64,000 bases of DNA from Amia ocellicauda (GCF_036373705.1 NC_089867.1:10131001-10195000); one strand, 5' to 3'; counted from the stretch's first letter, positions 1 to 14,833 are shown. Notes: generated by a model from the letters alone, not told the origin. Program-made: numbers and translations.

Positions 1-2866
1 AAAAAAAAAAAAAGTTTGCATTTTCTTTCACACATTTTGATACAAACCACACAGATGCAGTGGCTTACTGGGATTGGAACAAGCAATCTATTGTAAATGG
101 GTCTAATTTGCTATTCAAACTTTCAAGCCCTGCTTCACTAATAGGTACATAGATTATATTTACCAGTGCTGGACCTGAGCCAGAAAATGTCTGACCAATA
201 AACAAAAAGAAGTGTGACCACCGGGTTACTTGTGCAGACTACAAGCTAAAGACAAATTCTACTCTGTAAAATACTTTAAAGTTTTTGTTTTAAATCATTT
301 GAATTGTATGCTTTAAAATTATATTCAGTTCATGTATAACTCTGTATTATGCTAATATTGGTAGGCAACACTAAATTAATTTATATGGAACATTATTTCC
401 CAACTATTTCCACAGAGTAATGAAATAGACAGTTTCTTTGGATTTAATATTCCAGAATGCCATTAGTATTTAATTGCCATACTCTTCATTGTCAGTAATG
501 ACAGTAGATAATTCTGTCACTCTTCACAATTACAACCACCTACAGTTGACAACTTGACAGAGGAAAGAGGTTAAGCATTTTTAATTCTATTTAATAGACT
601 TGAGCACTGTTTTCACTTTCAATTGTTGGGTCTGGTACTATTCAAATTAATGCAAATGTTAAAATAAAAATAAAAGTAAGGATTTCAAAACCATATATAC
701 ATTTATATTTTTGTTTGAACCTAAACATTTCTGTGCTCAATGAATTTACTTCATTGGTATATTATTATTTTCATACTAATGAGAGACTGAAAAAGAAGAA
801 AGAAGCAAACACATGAGGAACTTTAATTTAATAAGCAGGGTCTGGGTGCTCTCTTAACATGCTTGGCCTAAAGACAGTGTACACAGCCCACACCAAACCA
901 AAATCATAAACAAGTTCAATGGCAACCAAGACACAGAGTTGACTTAAATCATAGTTTCAACTGCACCCAGTTTAAGTCCCTGCAGCACTGGGAAAAAGAA
1001 TGAAATATAAATAAACATGGAAAATATGTTGTACTTCTACAAAGGTACAATTCTAAACATATGAAAATACATCACAACACATCATACTTTTTGAACACTG
1101 GAATAAAATGGTTTTGACCTAGTTAATTAATAAACTACTGTGTATCTTCCCCAAAGCTGTATCATCATTGGGAGTAATTTATAAAAGTACCATTAAAAAG
1201 CTTTACTGCATACAAAGGCAGGTGGATTCCCCTCCAGCTAAAGTCATTAATCAAATGTAGCTGCATAAAACTAGCCATCAATACTTAAAAAGAAAAACAC
1301 AGGATCAGCATTATCCACTAATTCACATTGTCCTAATCTAAACACTAAGACAAAAAATCAGCAAGATTTCATCAGACTTGAAACAGCAACTAAATGGTTA
1401 ATTACGTGCTCTAAGATGTTGCAAGTGCAAGTTCATCTGTAAATCAGGGGCACCTTTTACATCTTGTCTGTAAAACAGGCTTCCCTTGTGGTTAGTGTTT
1501 TTGAACCTTAATGTCATCCATGATAATATTACTGGGTAGACAAATACTCCTGTTTCCATAGTGAATAATAAAGAGCACCTCAAGACCTTTAAAAGCACAA
1601 AATGTTAGAAAGAAAATTAAATATCACTGAGAAAAAATCTAAACTTCAACTGCGTCCTTTGTTCAAAGTAGCCAGTAATAAGCTCTTTTACGGGCACAAA
1701 CCAAAAACAAACAAAAAAAGCCAAAGAACAGCCGTTAAATAATGACTTCTGATATCAAACAAGCTTTTCATTAATTCAAAACACCCTTAGGGAATGTTGC
1801 TTTGTTACTGTAATCCTCCCTGAGTTACCTTTGAAACTGACTGTGATGTAAACAAGCAAGAAATGTCTCCTTCCTCTAACCAGTTCTATGTAAAATTTCC
1901 ATAAGAAAATCTAATTTAGAGATGTAGCTCTGTAATAAAGCTCTCCGCTGACCAACTGCCCCATTTAAACCATATTACCCAGCCCCTCCACAAAGCTTTA
2001 AACTGCCTCCATATATGGATCAAGAGATTTATTTCATTAGTGTATATGAACAGAAAATAGATGCCATAAATTACATTTCACACTATTTATAGCTTAACTC
2101 CCACGTCACATGCAGTTTCTGGTGATTCCACTGCATTTTCCAAGTTTTCTTTCCTTTTTTTCCCCCATGACTTATGCTGTTAGTGCACATTATGTTGCAG
2201 GGCACGCTCCTGACTGCAGGCAATTGACTAAACCTTAGAAACAGTGAGGTCTGCTTGAGGAAATTCACTGTCACTTACCCGACAACTCTGATAAGAGGAA
2301 CTGGTCCTACAATCACAAAAGCGACACACAAGGTCTCATTTTTGCAATTTTCTTTAACCGATTGCTGTGAATTTCCCTTATTTAAGTTCCAAAAAATGCC
2401 ACGCTGATAACCCCCATGCTGTATGGCTGAATTCTTGCTTTGTTTCATTTGTCTTTGGTTCCAAACTAAACAGACGCTCCATTTAAAATGTGTTAGAAAT
2501 GTGAACAGCTTCTAGGGACAATAATGGTTACAAGTTTTTATTCACAAACCCTTTGTGAGGTCTGAAATCATGCCAAATATTTCCCAATATAGAGAGGCAA
2601 GAATGGAAACTTTCTTTCCCCCAAACCTTACTCTATGTTTGCTATAAAATATAAAATGCTGGTAAGGCAATGCATGAACAAATAAGAAAAGTTGGTTTGT
2701 ATAAGACAAAGCATCCCTCACAAATGAAACGTTTAAGAAAGCATATTTTGAATACTTGTGTGCAAGGAGGAGGTTCACACTTTGGGATATGTAGGAAGGC
2801 AGGCTACTAATGTGGTACTGCTTCACCAGGAAAGAGTGAAACTGCAGATATGGCAAGATCAGACCT

Positions 2867-2871
<5 letters not shown>

Positions 2872-2912
<41 letters not shown>
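2872..2912. repeat. (TA)n microsatellite
   Basis: An uninterrupted TA dinucleotide run of about 40 bases can be read directly. Confidence 0.97.
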
Positions 2913-2913
<1 letters not shown>

Positions 2914-5900
2914 TAAGAGCTTCAATTAAGGTATAAATAACACAAAGTCTGGTCCACATTTGTAGCGAGAAGCTTTGCAGAGATGTTTTCCTTAGAACTG
3001 GTTCATTTTTAAGACAAGCATGTAAAATGGGGGCGAATTAAATAGATAAATGAAACAGCAGTGTGAAAAATGACAGTCGTAGTTATCTCAAGTTCTATTT
3101 TCATCAGAATCACAAAAACAGGCAGATCCAGAATATGTTTTAAATAATTCCTGTTGCATAACATACATTAGCTGTATGGCATTTTAAAGAGGATGTTACT
3201 GATGTGCATCTGAACAGGTCCCTAGTTGTGCATCTTTGCATAATTGTGCCTGCGTACATAATTTGAATAAATCTTTAGGCTGAACTTTTAAACTGGTTTC
3301 CATCCTGCCAATTGTAACTGAATAGCCTGTAGTTTACATTATCTTTGGGCTGAGAAACCCTGAACCTCTCCCATCCCCCTCCTATTCCCTTTCACTCAGT
3401 CCCTGGGAAAGAGTTCCTCTCCTTGGAGCTCAGATTAATAAAGGAGACAGAAGCTCCCCTAGACAATATAACCATGCTGATAGTTTCTACAAGGAAAAGC
3501 ACTTTGATGTATTTTTGCAGCACAGAATACCATGAGAAAATTGTGTACTGGCCAAAAAAGACCATTGTTGCGTTTAGCTATGGGGACTTATTTAAGGTTT
3601 AAACCGCGATTAACAAAAGTCTCATTCAAATGTATAGGGGATGGAAAGAAAAGCTCACTTCCAAGGCATACATTGTCCCTTGGAGTGAAGTACAGTATAC
3701 AGGCTGATTTTCAGGCAGACACTTTGGGCACTGTTTTAAATCGGATGGCCTTCGATTCTACCACTTTGCTTGTCGCACCCATGATGTGCTCCTTCTCCTG
3801 AGGTTTTCCACAAAAATGTCCATATCATCTAGAAAAATAATGCAGCATAAGGTAAACAATTTGTATACCATAAGAGTTCCCTCTGCCTTTTAAAATACAT
3901 TATTATTCCATAACACGTAATTAGTAAAACTAAGTAAGAGCTTTTTGTATATTCCATTAACCTGGCATGCTTGACTACCTACTCAGGTCATGTTTTAAGT
4001 CTCCATGTTCCGTTCAATTAAATAATGTCAGTAAATTATCTTGTTATCTGAATGATGTCTTCCAAATACTTTCAAAGAGTCTAGCATCTTCCATTTAGAA
4101 TACTTTACTACAACACTATTTAAAAAGAGTTCTCTTTTAAAAGTAGGACACCAGACTCAGCAAATATCCTGATGTACTGAATATTTAAGCACATTCATAT
4201 TCATCATTTATAAATACGTTATTATAGGTCAAACTAGCAGTGGTGTAAACAGGAAAATTGTGATATTGTGCACTCTGATAACATAAGAACCCTCAGATAA
4301 CACTGGAAAAAGAATGTTTGGAAGTTGGGCCTAAACCTTTTCTCTTTAAACCTGCATACTTTGATGGTTTATTTTGAGCAAAATGACAGCTGTTCTCCTT
4401 GCATATCTTTTAGAAACATCAGAGAGAAGAGTGTGGGAGTAAAATGTTAGCATTACAAAGAAACATCCATTGGGAGAGACTGTGAGGACATGTCTGTTTT
4501 CACAATTAAACAAGTAAATGGAAAACACAAAATGGATGAGTTACACTGAATCTATCTGTTTACAATCAGTCACTGGGTTATATTAAACTAATTCACAGGG
4601 ATTCAATTAATGACAAACCTATATATTGTTATAATAGAGTATTGTGTATGCAATAGAATAAACTCAACTGTGGTTTCAAAATACAAACAGCATAGTCTTC
4701 AACTTAATCTGAAGAATTAAATAGCTGCTTTGTCTAGGCATCTGTGGCATATGTGACAGACTCAAGATAAAACCAGAAATGGGACGTTAACTACATTTCC
4801 TGTAAATACTTCAGGCTGTCAAGTAAATGCAATCGATTTTGGATGCTTTCCGTTTCAGTTAACCGTCTCACACAGAAGAACAAAGCAGGATTTTGGAGTA
4901 AGTCTACTGAAAGCAGTAGCGTGGACCTGTGCACTGCTACACTACGTCAGAATATTAAAACAGTCAAGCGATTTTAAATGATGTATTCTGAAAAGACATA
5001 CTTTCAAATAATGAAATATATATATTTTTTTTTAATACACTGAAAAAATACACAATTACATAAAATATATACATCAACTCAGAAAATGCAGAATGCAAGA
5101 CACTAATTTAATTATTAGAAAGAAACATTCTTGGTCCTACCCAGATACCCAGGCCGAATTAAAGTGAAACCTCACCCAGAAAACTGGGAAATCCCATTTA
5201 AAAAAATTAAAAAATCCTCCTGGGGATTACTGTCAGGATGGTGACCAATCTGGGCATTACGGTATGGAAAATATAATTACAGTTGCCTGCCAGCTTCAAT
5301 TTCTCTTTTGTTTACTGTCTAGTATACAGATGATACTGACAAATTAGAGCTATACATCCACCACCAAGATACCTGCAGATGAGATATGTACTTCTGACTA
5401 GTAAACACGAGGGAAGCCCTATTTCACATATTTTTATTTTTAGATCACCAAGAGAATATCAAGACTTTGCCACAAGATCAAGACTGGTTCAGCTTACAAA
5501 ACCAGTGCAAACCCTATAAAACAAAGTAAATGTACAGAGTGGGACTAGATACAAAAGCACAATGAAAATGTTTCAATGAAAAATTGAAAACTGTCTGTTA
5601 AGGCATTGACTGTACTGGGGAGTTTCCATGCCTCTGTTTTTATATGCACTTAACACAGCACCTTTGAAAAATAATATCTGGTGATACATGCAGACCAGAC
5701 TGAGCTAATAAGTCAGCGATACAACTTACTCTGACTTGCCAGAACATAGCCTGAAACATGACAATTAATTAAGCTGAAACTTTTTTAATTGTTTTCTGGT
5801 GCTTGCTAGGGTTGCCAGAACTTCAGGATCGTCGTTGAGTCTTCAGGAATAATCGAATATCTTGAATGAACAGCTGAACTGTACTCTCAACTAGCTGTCA

Positions 5901-7061
5901 AAATGAACCCTTATGTCTGGCATATGGCTTGACCTAGACTTGGTTTGTACTACATATAGGCAAATGTAGGCATAGTCCTAGGTTTCATGATCCAGATATT
6001 AAATCAAGTTCAGGGATCAAATTAGGGTTACTTTTTATGTGGTTGTTCATCTTTCTTCTCTCCATACAGTATTGACAGCTGGTCAGTGTACCATACTTCA
6101 AATTATCAATATCAGCAGTTTCTGTTTTGCTCTCAGTATGAATTTAAACCAAATACATATTTTCATGTTATTATCCAATAGCAAACGAAATATGAAATGA
6201 AACTGTACCCATTCTTTTAAAAAATCACCCGTTTTCTCTAGTGACAAATTGCCTGCAAGTAGGATCAGACTCCAGCTTTTCCCATGAGCAATGCTGTGAA
6301 ATAAAGCTAAAAAGACAACTCAAACCTCACCTCTCCACTCCAGCTAACAAGGATTTAAAGGTACCGGCCTCATACATATTAGGTGGGTGCCTATTAAAAG
6401 CAAACTTAATTTAATCTAAACCCAGTGCTTGGAGGTTGCTATGTACATTACTTGTGACCTTAATTTTGCTAACATGGAAAGGGTAAAGTAGAGATCTCAC
6501 TCTGAAACTGCTGTTGTTTTTTTGTATTAGATTTGTTTGTTTTTCTGGCAGCTCTACAACAGTATTGGTTAGCTGCCCTGCCTGGAAAACAGACAGTCAA
6601 TTAAGGAAACATTAATATAAACAAATGCATCGTAGTTTTTTAAACATGAGAAGACGACCAGTCTAAGAAAATGGGGATCTGCTGCAGTAAAGACATGAGC
6701 AGGCAGAGACGTGCTGGCCAAGACTCACACATGCATGAGACATACAGAGACACAGTAGACTAGATCCCAAGGACAGGAAGAGCTGCTGCATCTTTCCCCC
6801 GAATGAATCACTGCACAGTAACATTAGAAGGAAGGCTTATTATATGTCATCTCTGAATGCTCCATGTAGGGTTATATAATGTGGAATGCCCGAGTATATA
6901 ATTGGGCACAAATGCAAATCTGTCCAACACTGGGATTACAGATCACGCATGTTTTATGCTCTGTCATCTGTACCCAGACATCACTAGACAAAGAGATTGC
7001 TTCTTTTGTTTGTTTGTTTTTATTTTACCGCATACTTCTCTTTCCCATACAAAATATATTT

Positions 7062-7252
7062 TATTATTAATAACACAAAATTCACTAGACTTACAATTGT
7101 TACAGTATATCACTGGGGGGGTTACTGGGGCAATGTAAGTACAGTACCTTGCTCAAGGGTACAACAGCAGTTGCCCCACCTGTGATTGAACACACAACCC
7201 TCTGCTCAGGAGCCCACAGCCCTAACCACAACTCCACACTGCTGCCCTTTTA
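7062..7252 (+). repeat. Short dispersed repeat of fish type (SINE-like)
   Basis: The segment follows a pattern common in fish genomes: a 'cttacaattgttac' part, then 'ccttgctcaagggtacaaca', then a 3' end reading 'ccctaaccacaactccacac' and 'tgctgccc'. I recognise the motif order from memory. No A or B box was verified, so the SINE class is uncertain. Confidence 0.55.
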
Positions 7253-8706
7253 AAAAACACAGCTGAGAAGGACATTGTGGAGAGAATAAAGCTACAATCC
7301 AGATATTGAGGCCAAAAATGTCTGCTCCATACTGCTATACCATCAGACCAGAGTATCATACAGAGCTTGTGATGCATCAATTATTAAAATATTGCAAAAC
7401 TTTATTCTTATACTTTCATAACAACTCTAATTGTAATATGTAGTGACCTGTAATTGAGTTTATTACAGAATTAACTCAAATAAAGGCTCGAGAATAGAAA
7501 CAAGACTGGGATTATCTCTAAGCTGCACAAATATAGATTTAGTAGGGTAAAAAGTGTATTTATTTACTTTTGGTACATGTCTGCTTGATAGAAGTTCCAT
7601 TGTACTTGTAAAGCAAAGGAAAGTAACTTTAGGAGCAAGAATGTTGTAAAAACCTAGACAAGACCATTTACTCCTTAATATAAAATCTTGTGACAGCAGA
7701 GAGGAAACAAAAGGTGCATGATTACACGTGGCTAAGGGCAAACAGGGAGCACATTGTGTATTGATGTCTATAGCTGGCCTCCCTAGTATCCCAAAAATGG
7801 TGAAAACCTCACTTTAGGAATGTCTTCATTACTGATATTGTCCTATACCACATTATCAATTAATAAAACAGAGGCTTCCTTTACCATGTACATGGCCCAG
7901 AATGTGTTTTCTGTTTTTAAGAAGAACGTTGTACACTTCACTGTGTGGGGGTATGAAAGTGAAGTCTATTTATGAGTGTATGTTCGTGACGTGACTTTTA
8001 ACATGCTGTGGCAGTATATAGCTACATTACACAAGGTTAAATTCAAGGTCTTCTATATATAGTGGAGAATAGGATTTGAAATATTATTGATTTAACATTG
8101 GTAAAATCAAATACAAATGACAATGTTTATGATTATAATCTTATGTATAGTGTTATCCCTTAGTAGCCTATGTTTTGTGGAGGAATACTGTATAAGATAA
8201 TAAGTGAGAATGCAATTTGAGGAATAATGATTAAAACCTCAAAAACACTTTAGATTACATTAAAAACCTGCCATTCCTTTAATGGAAAACCTTGGTGTTA
8301 CACCATCTGTTGATGAAAAGGATGAATTGCATTCGTTGGGGCCTATGCCATGTTATTTTGTTTTATGCGTTTGATAGCTTCAATAAAATAAAATAAACGT
8401 GGGGGTTCTGTATAGTATACGTTTACAATAGACATATTAGTCTATTACAATTACAAACAGTACCCTAGATCAGAATAAGAAAATGTAAGTGCAATAGGAT
8501 CTCTCTCACCTGTTCTCTCCAATAAGCTTATTAGATACTGCCTCATGACCCTGGGATCTACTAAACCTACTAGTCCTCCTTTTAGGATCAAGTAGAATTA
8601 AAACAAAACTCAAACGTGTCAAGGGCTAACTTCTGACGAGAGCGATTCAAACATACCATGTGCTTCCCAGATCAATGTAGAATCAACAACTATCTCTATT
8701 GGTCAA

Positions 8707-8717
8707 ATATTATTATT

Positions 8718-8750
<33 letters not shown>
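8707..8750. repeat. (TAA/ATT)n microsatellite
   Basis: ATT units are followed directly by TAA/AAT units, giving a small inverted arrangement of trinucleotide repeats. Confidence 0.95.
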
Positions 8751-8751
<1 letters not shown>

Positions 8752-8814
8752 TGCAGTACAATGCACAGAACAATGAATTAAGAATATAGACCTCAAGCTC
8801 CATATATGTGTTTC

Positions 8815-8845
<31 letters not shown>

Positions 8846-8848
8846 AAT
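8815..8848. repeat. (GAT)n microsatellite
   Basis: About ten tandem GAT units can be read directly. This tract and the nearby ATT/TAA tract create a spurious Ile/Leu-rich minus-strand ORF. Confidence 0.95.
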
Positions 8849-8949
8849 GAACGCACAACATCGTCCTAGTTTAATACAGTGTCTGGTCATATGGATGTAC
8901 ATCCAGTTTCACAGCATGGTGCTTTGTATACAGCAACACTGTAACTTAC

Positions 8950-9400
8950 CAAATCAATCGAGGTCCTGCTGATGAAGGGAAATCCTCCCAATGATGCCGA
9001 TTTCCACCGTCGTAAACCGCTCCTGCGACTTGCCGTATTGTTTCAGTTGTATTTTGTTCTCCCCAGATCGTGCACTGATAACGCTGTCCTGACAAGGCAA
9101 GGTTTCCTGTCTTTCACCCCCTCAGCTGTAAGTGTATAGTGATACACCGCCTCACTGCAGCCCAAAGCTAGCAGTTCCACAGAGCCGACACTGCAGCTGT
9201 GAAAATGGTTGCACATGCGGTGTAATAGAGTCCAGTGCACAAGGTTTACGGGGGAAACTTTGCACACGACAGGAGCCGGGATCCTGTATATGGAGCAGCA
9301 ACGCAACGCAACGCAACGCAACGCAACCCGACGCGCCTCCACGACGGCGGACTGACCCGTGTGGACACAGCAGTGTGTCGAGGGCAGAGAGAGACGAGGG
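8950..9400 (-). other. Possible minus-strand first (5' UTR) exon
   Basis: On the minus strand the sequence next to 8950 reads TTTG then GTAAGT, a strong splice donor. The preceding few hundred bases are richer in CpG than the surroundings and lead back to a promoter-like block. A frame open across the exon closes with a stop just before the donor, so it is probably untranslated. In human, ulk4 lies head-to-head with TRAK1, so a minus-strand trak1 leader exon would fit the position. That is inference from synteny only, and no trak1 coding sequence is visible. The 5' limit given is approximate. Confidence 0.3.
9300..9327. repeat. (CGCAA)n short tandem repeat
   Basis: About five CGCAA units lie in tandem inside the promoter-like block. 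Confidence 0.9.
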
Positions 9401-9516
9401 CAACACGGCTTTCAAACACTCCTTGCGATGTCCTCCTGACCGCAGATGCGCCTGGTATAGAGCTGCTTGTAATGAGAAGCCGGTCGATTCCACTGCACGC
9501 TTATTTCGCCATAGTC

Positions 9517-9585
9517 CCCTCTCTCTCTCTCTCTCTCTCTGTCCCTCTGCTGCACTGTGCATGACGTCACTGCCCACCACAGCTG

Positions 9586-9613
<28 letters not shown>
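9517..9613. repeat. (CT)n and (GA)n tracts in inverted arrangement
   Basis: A CT run (about 9517-9541) and a GA run (about 9585-9613) are complementary and separated by about 43 bases. Together they could pair as a stem with the CRE in the loop. Both tracts are also homopurine/homopyrimidine and could form triplex DNA. Confidence 0.9.
9562..9569. promoter_or_regulatory. Full CRE palindrome TGACGTCA
   Basis: The eight bases TGACGTCA are the consensus CREB/ATF site. They sit between the CT and GA tracts in the CpG-rich block, which raises the chance that the site is functional. Binding is inferred. Confidence 0.55.
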
Positions 9614-9616
<3 letters not shown>

Positions 9617-10421
9617 GGAGGACGCGGATCACACTGGGGCTCAACACATCCATAGGGTTATGATGATCATAACTGATTTTCAATGTTATTTGTGCAGGAG
9701 GTCGATCTTGCAGCCCTTCCCTTCAGCCCAGCCAAGATTTACATAGGGGGAAACTATAAAGCGTTCAATTATTACTGGGATAATCATGGGTGCGTTTAGT
9801 GTTTTCTACATATTAAAAACAAAAGAGATCAATAGTATATATCCTATTGTACCATGGTATGATCCACATCTTAAAATATGGATTTCAATGACGTCTTGCC
9901 AAAACTTCATACTCATTGATAATCATCTAAAATAATGTTTTATTCCTAAAATGTGTGAGTGTTATTTATACAACACCCAGGGAGTTCTGCTCTTAACTAA
10001 ACCTTGGGGAAGGCAGGTGCTTGTCACATGATTTAATAGGGCCTGGTCTTAAGTCGGCAAGTATGTAATCTCCATCTTTCTTCTTTATATACAAGGCTGT
10101 GTAAATGTGCATTTACCTTAAAAACTGAAACAAATATTAATCTAAGCTTTCCATAAAAAATAGCAAAATTAAACCTGTTTTAATATGTAAAGGTTTAATG
10201 GTTTCACTATTACAAAAACTGTACAAGCTAATTCATTATATATGAAAACATGTGAGTTCATATTTAGGCCTTACTGCAAGCCTGGATCTCTGTAAAAGTA
10301 TGTGTAAATAAATTCCATTCTATGGATCTAAACACTTTCATCTGTTTTGATGAAACGAACATTAAACTGTGATTCTCTCTCTCTCTCAGGACTCCTATCC
10401 TTATAAGTGGTCTAACAAAGG

Positions 10422-10676
10422 ATGAGCTTTTTCAGCAACATGCAGCATATTTCTAAAGCTGCAGAAACATACAGTGATCAGAGATGGAAGGACCATGGAC
10501 AGCTGGAGAAATTCTGCTTTTTAGCTGACCGGATGAACTCATGTTCCCCTTACAGAGCCTGTATTGTTATTAAAAACAGGAAGCGAACAACACTCATACT
10601 GTCCATGGCAGCCTGGGTAGTCATCTGCTTGTCTCTGCTTGTGCTGACCAAAGTTAAGACTGCGAGTCGTTTATGA
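10422..10676 (+). CDS. Candidate small single-pass membrane protein (84 aa)
   Basis: I do not recognise this protein. The ORF begins with ATG after an in-frame TAA nine bases upstream. A pyrimidine tract ending in CAG at about 10389 looks like a 3' splice site, so this would be the final exon with a short 5' UTR. The product has a charged N-terminal part with three cysteines around residues 31-47, a basic patch KNRKR near residue 50, then about 20 hydrophobic residues (SMAAWVVICLSLLVL) and a short basic tail. That suggests a single membrane span close to the C terminus. A poly(A) signal AATAAA lies at 10944-10949, about 270 bases after the stop. A promoter-like block lies about 0.8 kb upstream. 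A chance ORF remains possible. Conservation in other fish would decide. Confidence 0.4.
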   Translation: MSFFSNMQHISKAAETYSDQRWKDHGQLEKFCFLADRMNSCSPYRACIVIKNRKRTTLILSMAAWVVICLSLLVLTKVKTASRL

Positions 10677-12504
<1,828 letters not shown>

Positions 12505-12894
12505 TAGCTGCACTGTGGTTTGCAGATGCTCACATTCCCAGGCAAATGTTTTGCCCTATAGATGCGTAAAGTTTGGTGTCTGCAGTATAGGTCTGTGTGA
12601 AGAGAACTGGAATCGACAATGTCTCTAACTCTTTCTGTGTGAATTTGCACCTCGGTATGTGCAGGTTAAAACCATGTCCACAGTATTTATAATTTGAAAA
12701 TGCACCACATATTCATTTCTCGTAAGCAAAGTTTGTATGTTTCTTAGTATTTTGCTTCTCTGCAGCAGCTATCTTCATGTAGTACATAAATTACTATGGA
12801 GTACCTTTAAAGACTTTTAAAATCTAAACAGAAATTGTAAGAAGATTAAATGATATTTACAGATAAGAATTATTGGAAAGCAAATCCTTTATGA

Positions 12895-13050
<156 letters not shown>

Positions 13051-13381
13051 TAGGCCCTTACTGCACCTAAGACAAAGAACCTATTCAGACCACATTGTGC
13101 TTAGAAGTGAAGCAAAAACAAGTACATTTCAGTGATCAGATTTTAATGACATCTTCACACTGAAAAGTTGGACCTTTGACTTTTCCTCCATGTTGTAACT
13201 TGTGAAATTTGTGAAATCAATTCCTATCTCAGTAGTGGTGGAAAATAAATACATTATATTAAGTGTACGATTTGTAGCTGAAGAATTTGTGTATTGATAC
13301 AAATAAATTAACATTAAATATATCCCTGAGTGTGTTTCACAGTGATAGGATTTTCATTCCATTTATTCTGTATTGCATGAG

Positions 13382-13518
13382 GGTCCCTAGAAGCAGTTAT
13401 CGGTCAGGATGATTGTCTTCCTGAATACATCATGATGGAGTTTGGCTTTATTTTAATTAAAGGTCTTAAACATGTCCATGAGCTTGGCATCATCTTGTGT
13501 GACATTACTCCAGCAAAG
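13382..13518 (+). CDS. ulk4: ulk4 exon, pseudokinase C-lobe start, weak donor
   Basis: Joined to the previous exon, this one continues GSLEAVIGQDDCLPEY and ends in GLKHVHELGIILCDITPAK. That is the ULK4 catalytic-loop region, where HRD is naturally replaced by a CDI motif. Two oddities are visible. Only one glycine follows CT at the junction, where vertebrate ULK4 has two, so one codon seems lost. The 3' end has no GT donor. The best candidate is CAAAG followed by GCAACT, a GC-type site that misses the consensus G at +5. If it is not used, the frame runs into a stop about 60 bases later. Confidence 0.8.
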
Positions 13519-14449
13519 GCAACTCACAGAAGTTCAGAAGTTCCAAGTGGAATGTGCAGAATGATCATTTACAAATCTTAATATCTAATCAGATTTGTCT
13601 CCCATCCTATGTTTTAAACCTGGAAAGATATGTAACTATCGTCTTCGTTTTACCTTATAATAACATTGCAAGCCAGGGACAATTCAAAGCTGGTTGATTA
13701 TCAACAGCAGTTACTCTGCAATGTTGCCCAGTTTTGAGTTAATTCCTTATAGGGGGACTCCACCAAAAAATCCATATTTTCTCAGGTTATTCTATAAGTA
13801 GAAACATATTCTGTGGAGTGAGTTTTTAATGTTCAGCTCATTCTATGTACCAGAAATCAGAGATGGAAAAATGTGCCATGACGTCACGGGGGTGCTAACT
13901 CTGGAGCTGCTATGCTGGAAGTCAATGGGGAAAATCAGAAAAGTCACGAAAATAATGAAAAAATAACATTGTATGCATGCTCGATTGACCCATCATCCTA
14001 TTTTCCCGAAATATCCATCGGTCTGTAGACATGAAACGTTTATTTCACCACCCAGAACTATCAATGTAGCATTTTATTCCAGGCACTGCCATGTGCGCTA
14101 CAGCGAGTGCAAACTGCGCATGCGCGAGGCTTCCCCTTTGGGCCACCTTCTGTTTAGTGTAAAACGTTATAAACTAATGCCAAATGTATTATGCATGGAA
14201 ACATCGCTCTTAGTATATATGCTGAATATACATAACGTTGTAGTGAGATTACCAGTGAGGTTTAATATTTACTCCTAGTAGACACTACTCCCACGAAAGA
14301 CCCGTTAAGGAAAACATTTGAGAACAACGAACAAAAGCGAGAACAGAATAAATGAATGAGTGAGTGAATTTAAACAAATATGTAATGAACGAAACACATA
14401 CTGACACATTGCTGAACAAAAACATAATATAAAATGACATGCAATATCA
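13519..14449. other. ulk4: Interval lacking the expected next ulk4 exons
   Basis: The remaining pseudokinase exons (activation segment and C-lobe) should follow here, but I could not find them on either strand. The second half is moderately GC-rich. It includes a CRE-like TGACGTCA at 13879-13886 and an NRF1-type palindrome at about 14115-14126. Confidence 0.5.
14115..14126. promoter_or_regulatory. NRF1-like site (TGCGCATGCGCG)
   Basis: The palindrome GCGCATGCGC is the core NRF1 motif. It lies about 350 bases upstream of the GC-rich promoter-like block, which makes it a plausible promoter element. Binding is inferred. Confidence 0.4.
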
Positions 14450-14833
14450 ATATGTTTTCTCTCTGGGCATTTGTAACTTGCGAGTGTCGCTTTGGCCTCA
14501 GACCTGGGTTGAGTGGCAGCGCTCTCGGCTTATCAGCGCCGCCTGCGCTGTTGTCCCGCCTACGTCACCAGCGCTGGGGTTCAGGGGCAGCTTTCCCTTC
14601 TTTCCCGCGGATTTCTTGCTGATCCTCTCCCTCCCAAGCTCTTGCTCCTTTCTCCTTTTCCGCCCATTCCCTCTCTCTGGCTTTCTGTTACCCACACTTT
14701 TCCAACAGTGTTGCCGAAACATGTTTTTTTCTTATCTTCTTCCTACTTTCCCTACCTCCTTTTCCTGTACCGCCCCCGCACACCTGAGTCGACCCCGCAG
14801 GGCTGAGGGTACCTGTTCGGTTCCAGCCGACTC
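14450..14833 (+). promoter_or_regulatory. GC-rich promoter and probable non-coding first exon
   Basis: This is the most GC- and CpG-rich part of the left half of the window. It has pyrimidine-rich stretches, CRE-half-like CCTACGTCACC near 14560 and no TATA box. It ends at 14833 with CGACTC followed by GTGAGT, a strong donor for a plus-strand first exon. The ORFs across it are in several frames on both strands and look like GC-content artefacts. The block lies after the ulk4 start-codon exon and before the ulk4 repeat exons, so it could start a kinase-less ulk4 transcript. It could also belong to another transcript. Confidence 0.5.

Larger units (their letters stand above)
1..8949. other. Gene-free AT-rich region with simple repeats
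   Basis: No ORF here looks like a protein. The longest open stretches are short and match no family I know, and no chain of exon-like segments with splice signals is visible. The region holds a TA microsatellite, one short dispersed repeat and two trinucleotide microsatellites, each listed separately. If the promoter-like block near 9.1-9.6 kb drives a minus-strand gene, this stretch would be its first intron, but that is inference. Confidence 0.6.
9100..9640. promoter_or_regulatory. CpG-containing promoter-like block
   Basis: This block has more CpG and GC than its flanks. It carries a full palindromic CRE and lies between a candidate minus-strand donor at 8950 and a candidate plus-strand small gene starting near 10390. 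The layout suggests a possibly bidirectional promoter. No TATA box is obvious, and no transcription start can be fixed from sequence alone. Confidence 0.4.

Noticed and set aside
3532..3801. 89-residue plus-strand ORF, with an exon-like stretch on the opposite strand
   Set aside because: Neither strand gave a recognisable protein or paired splice sites. Conservation would be needed to reconsider.
8696..8902. 68-residue minus-strand ORF rich in Ile and Leu
   Set aside because: It is a translation of ATT and GAT microsatellites.
9132..9746. Overlapping long ORFs on both strands (up to 204 codons)
   Set aside because: They run through CT, GA and CGCAA simple repeats in several frames and show no domain. 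GC content and repeats explain them.
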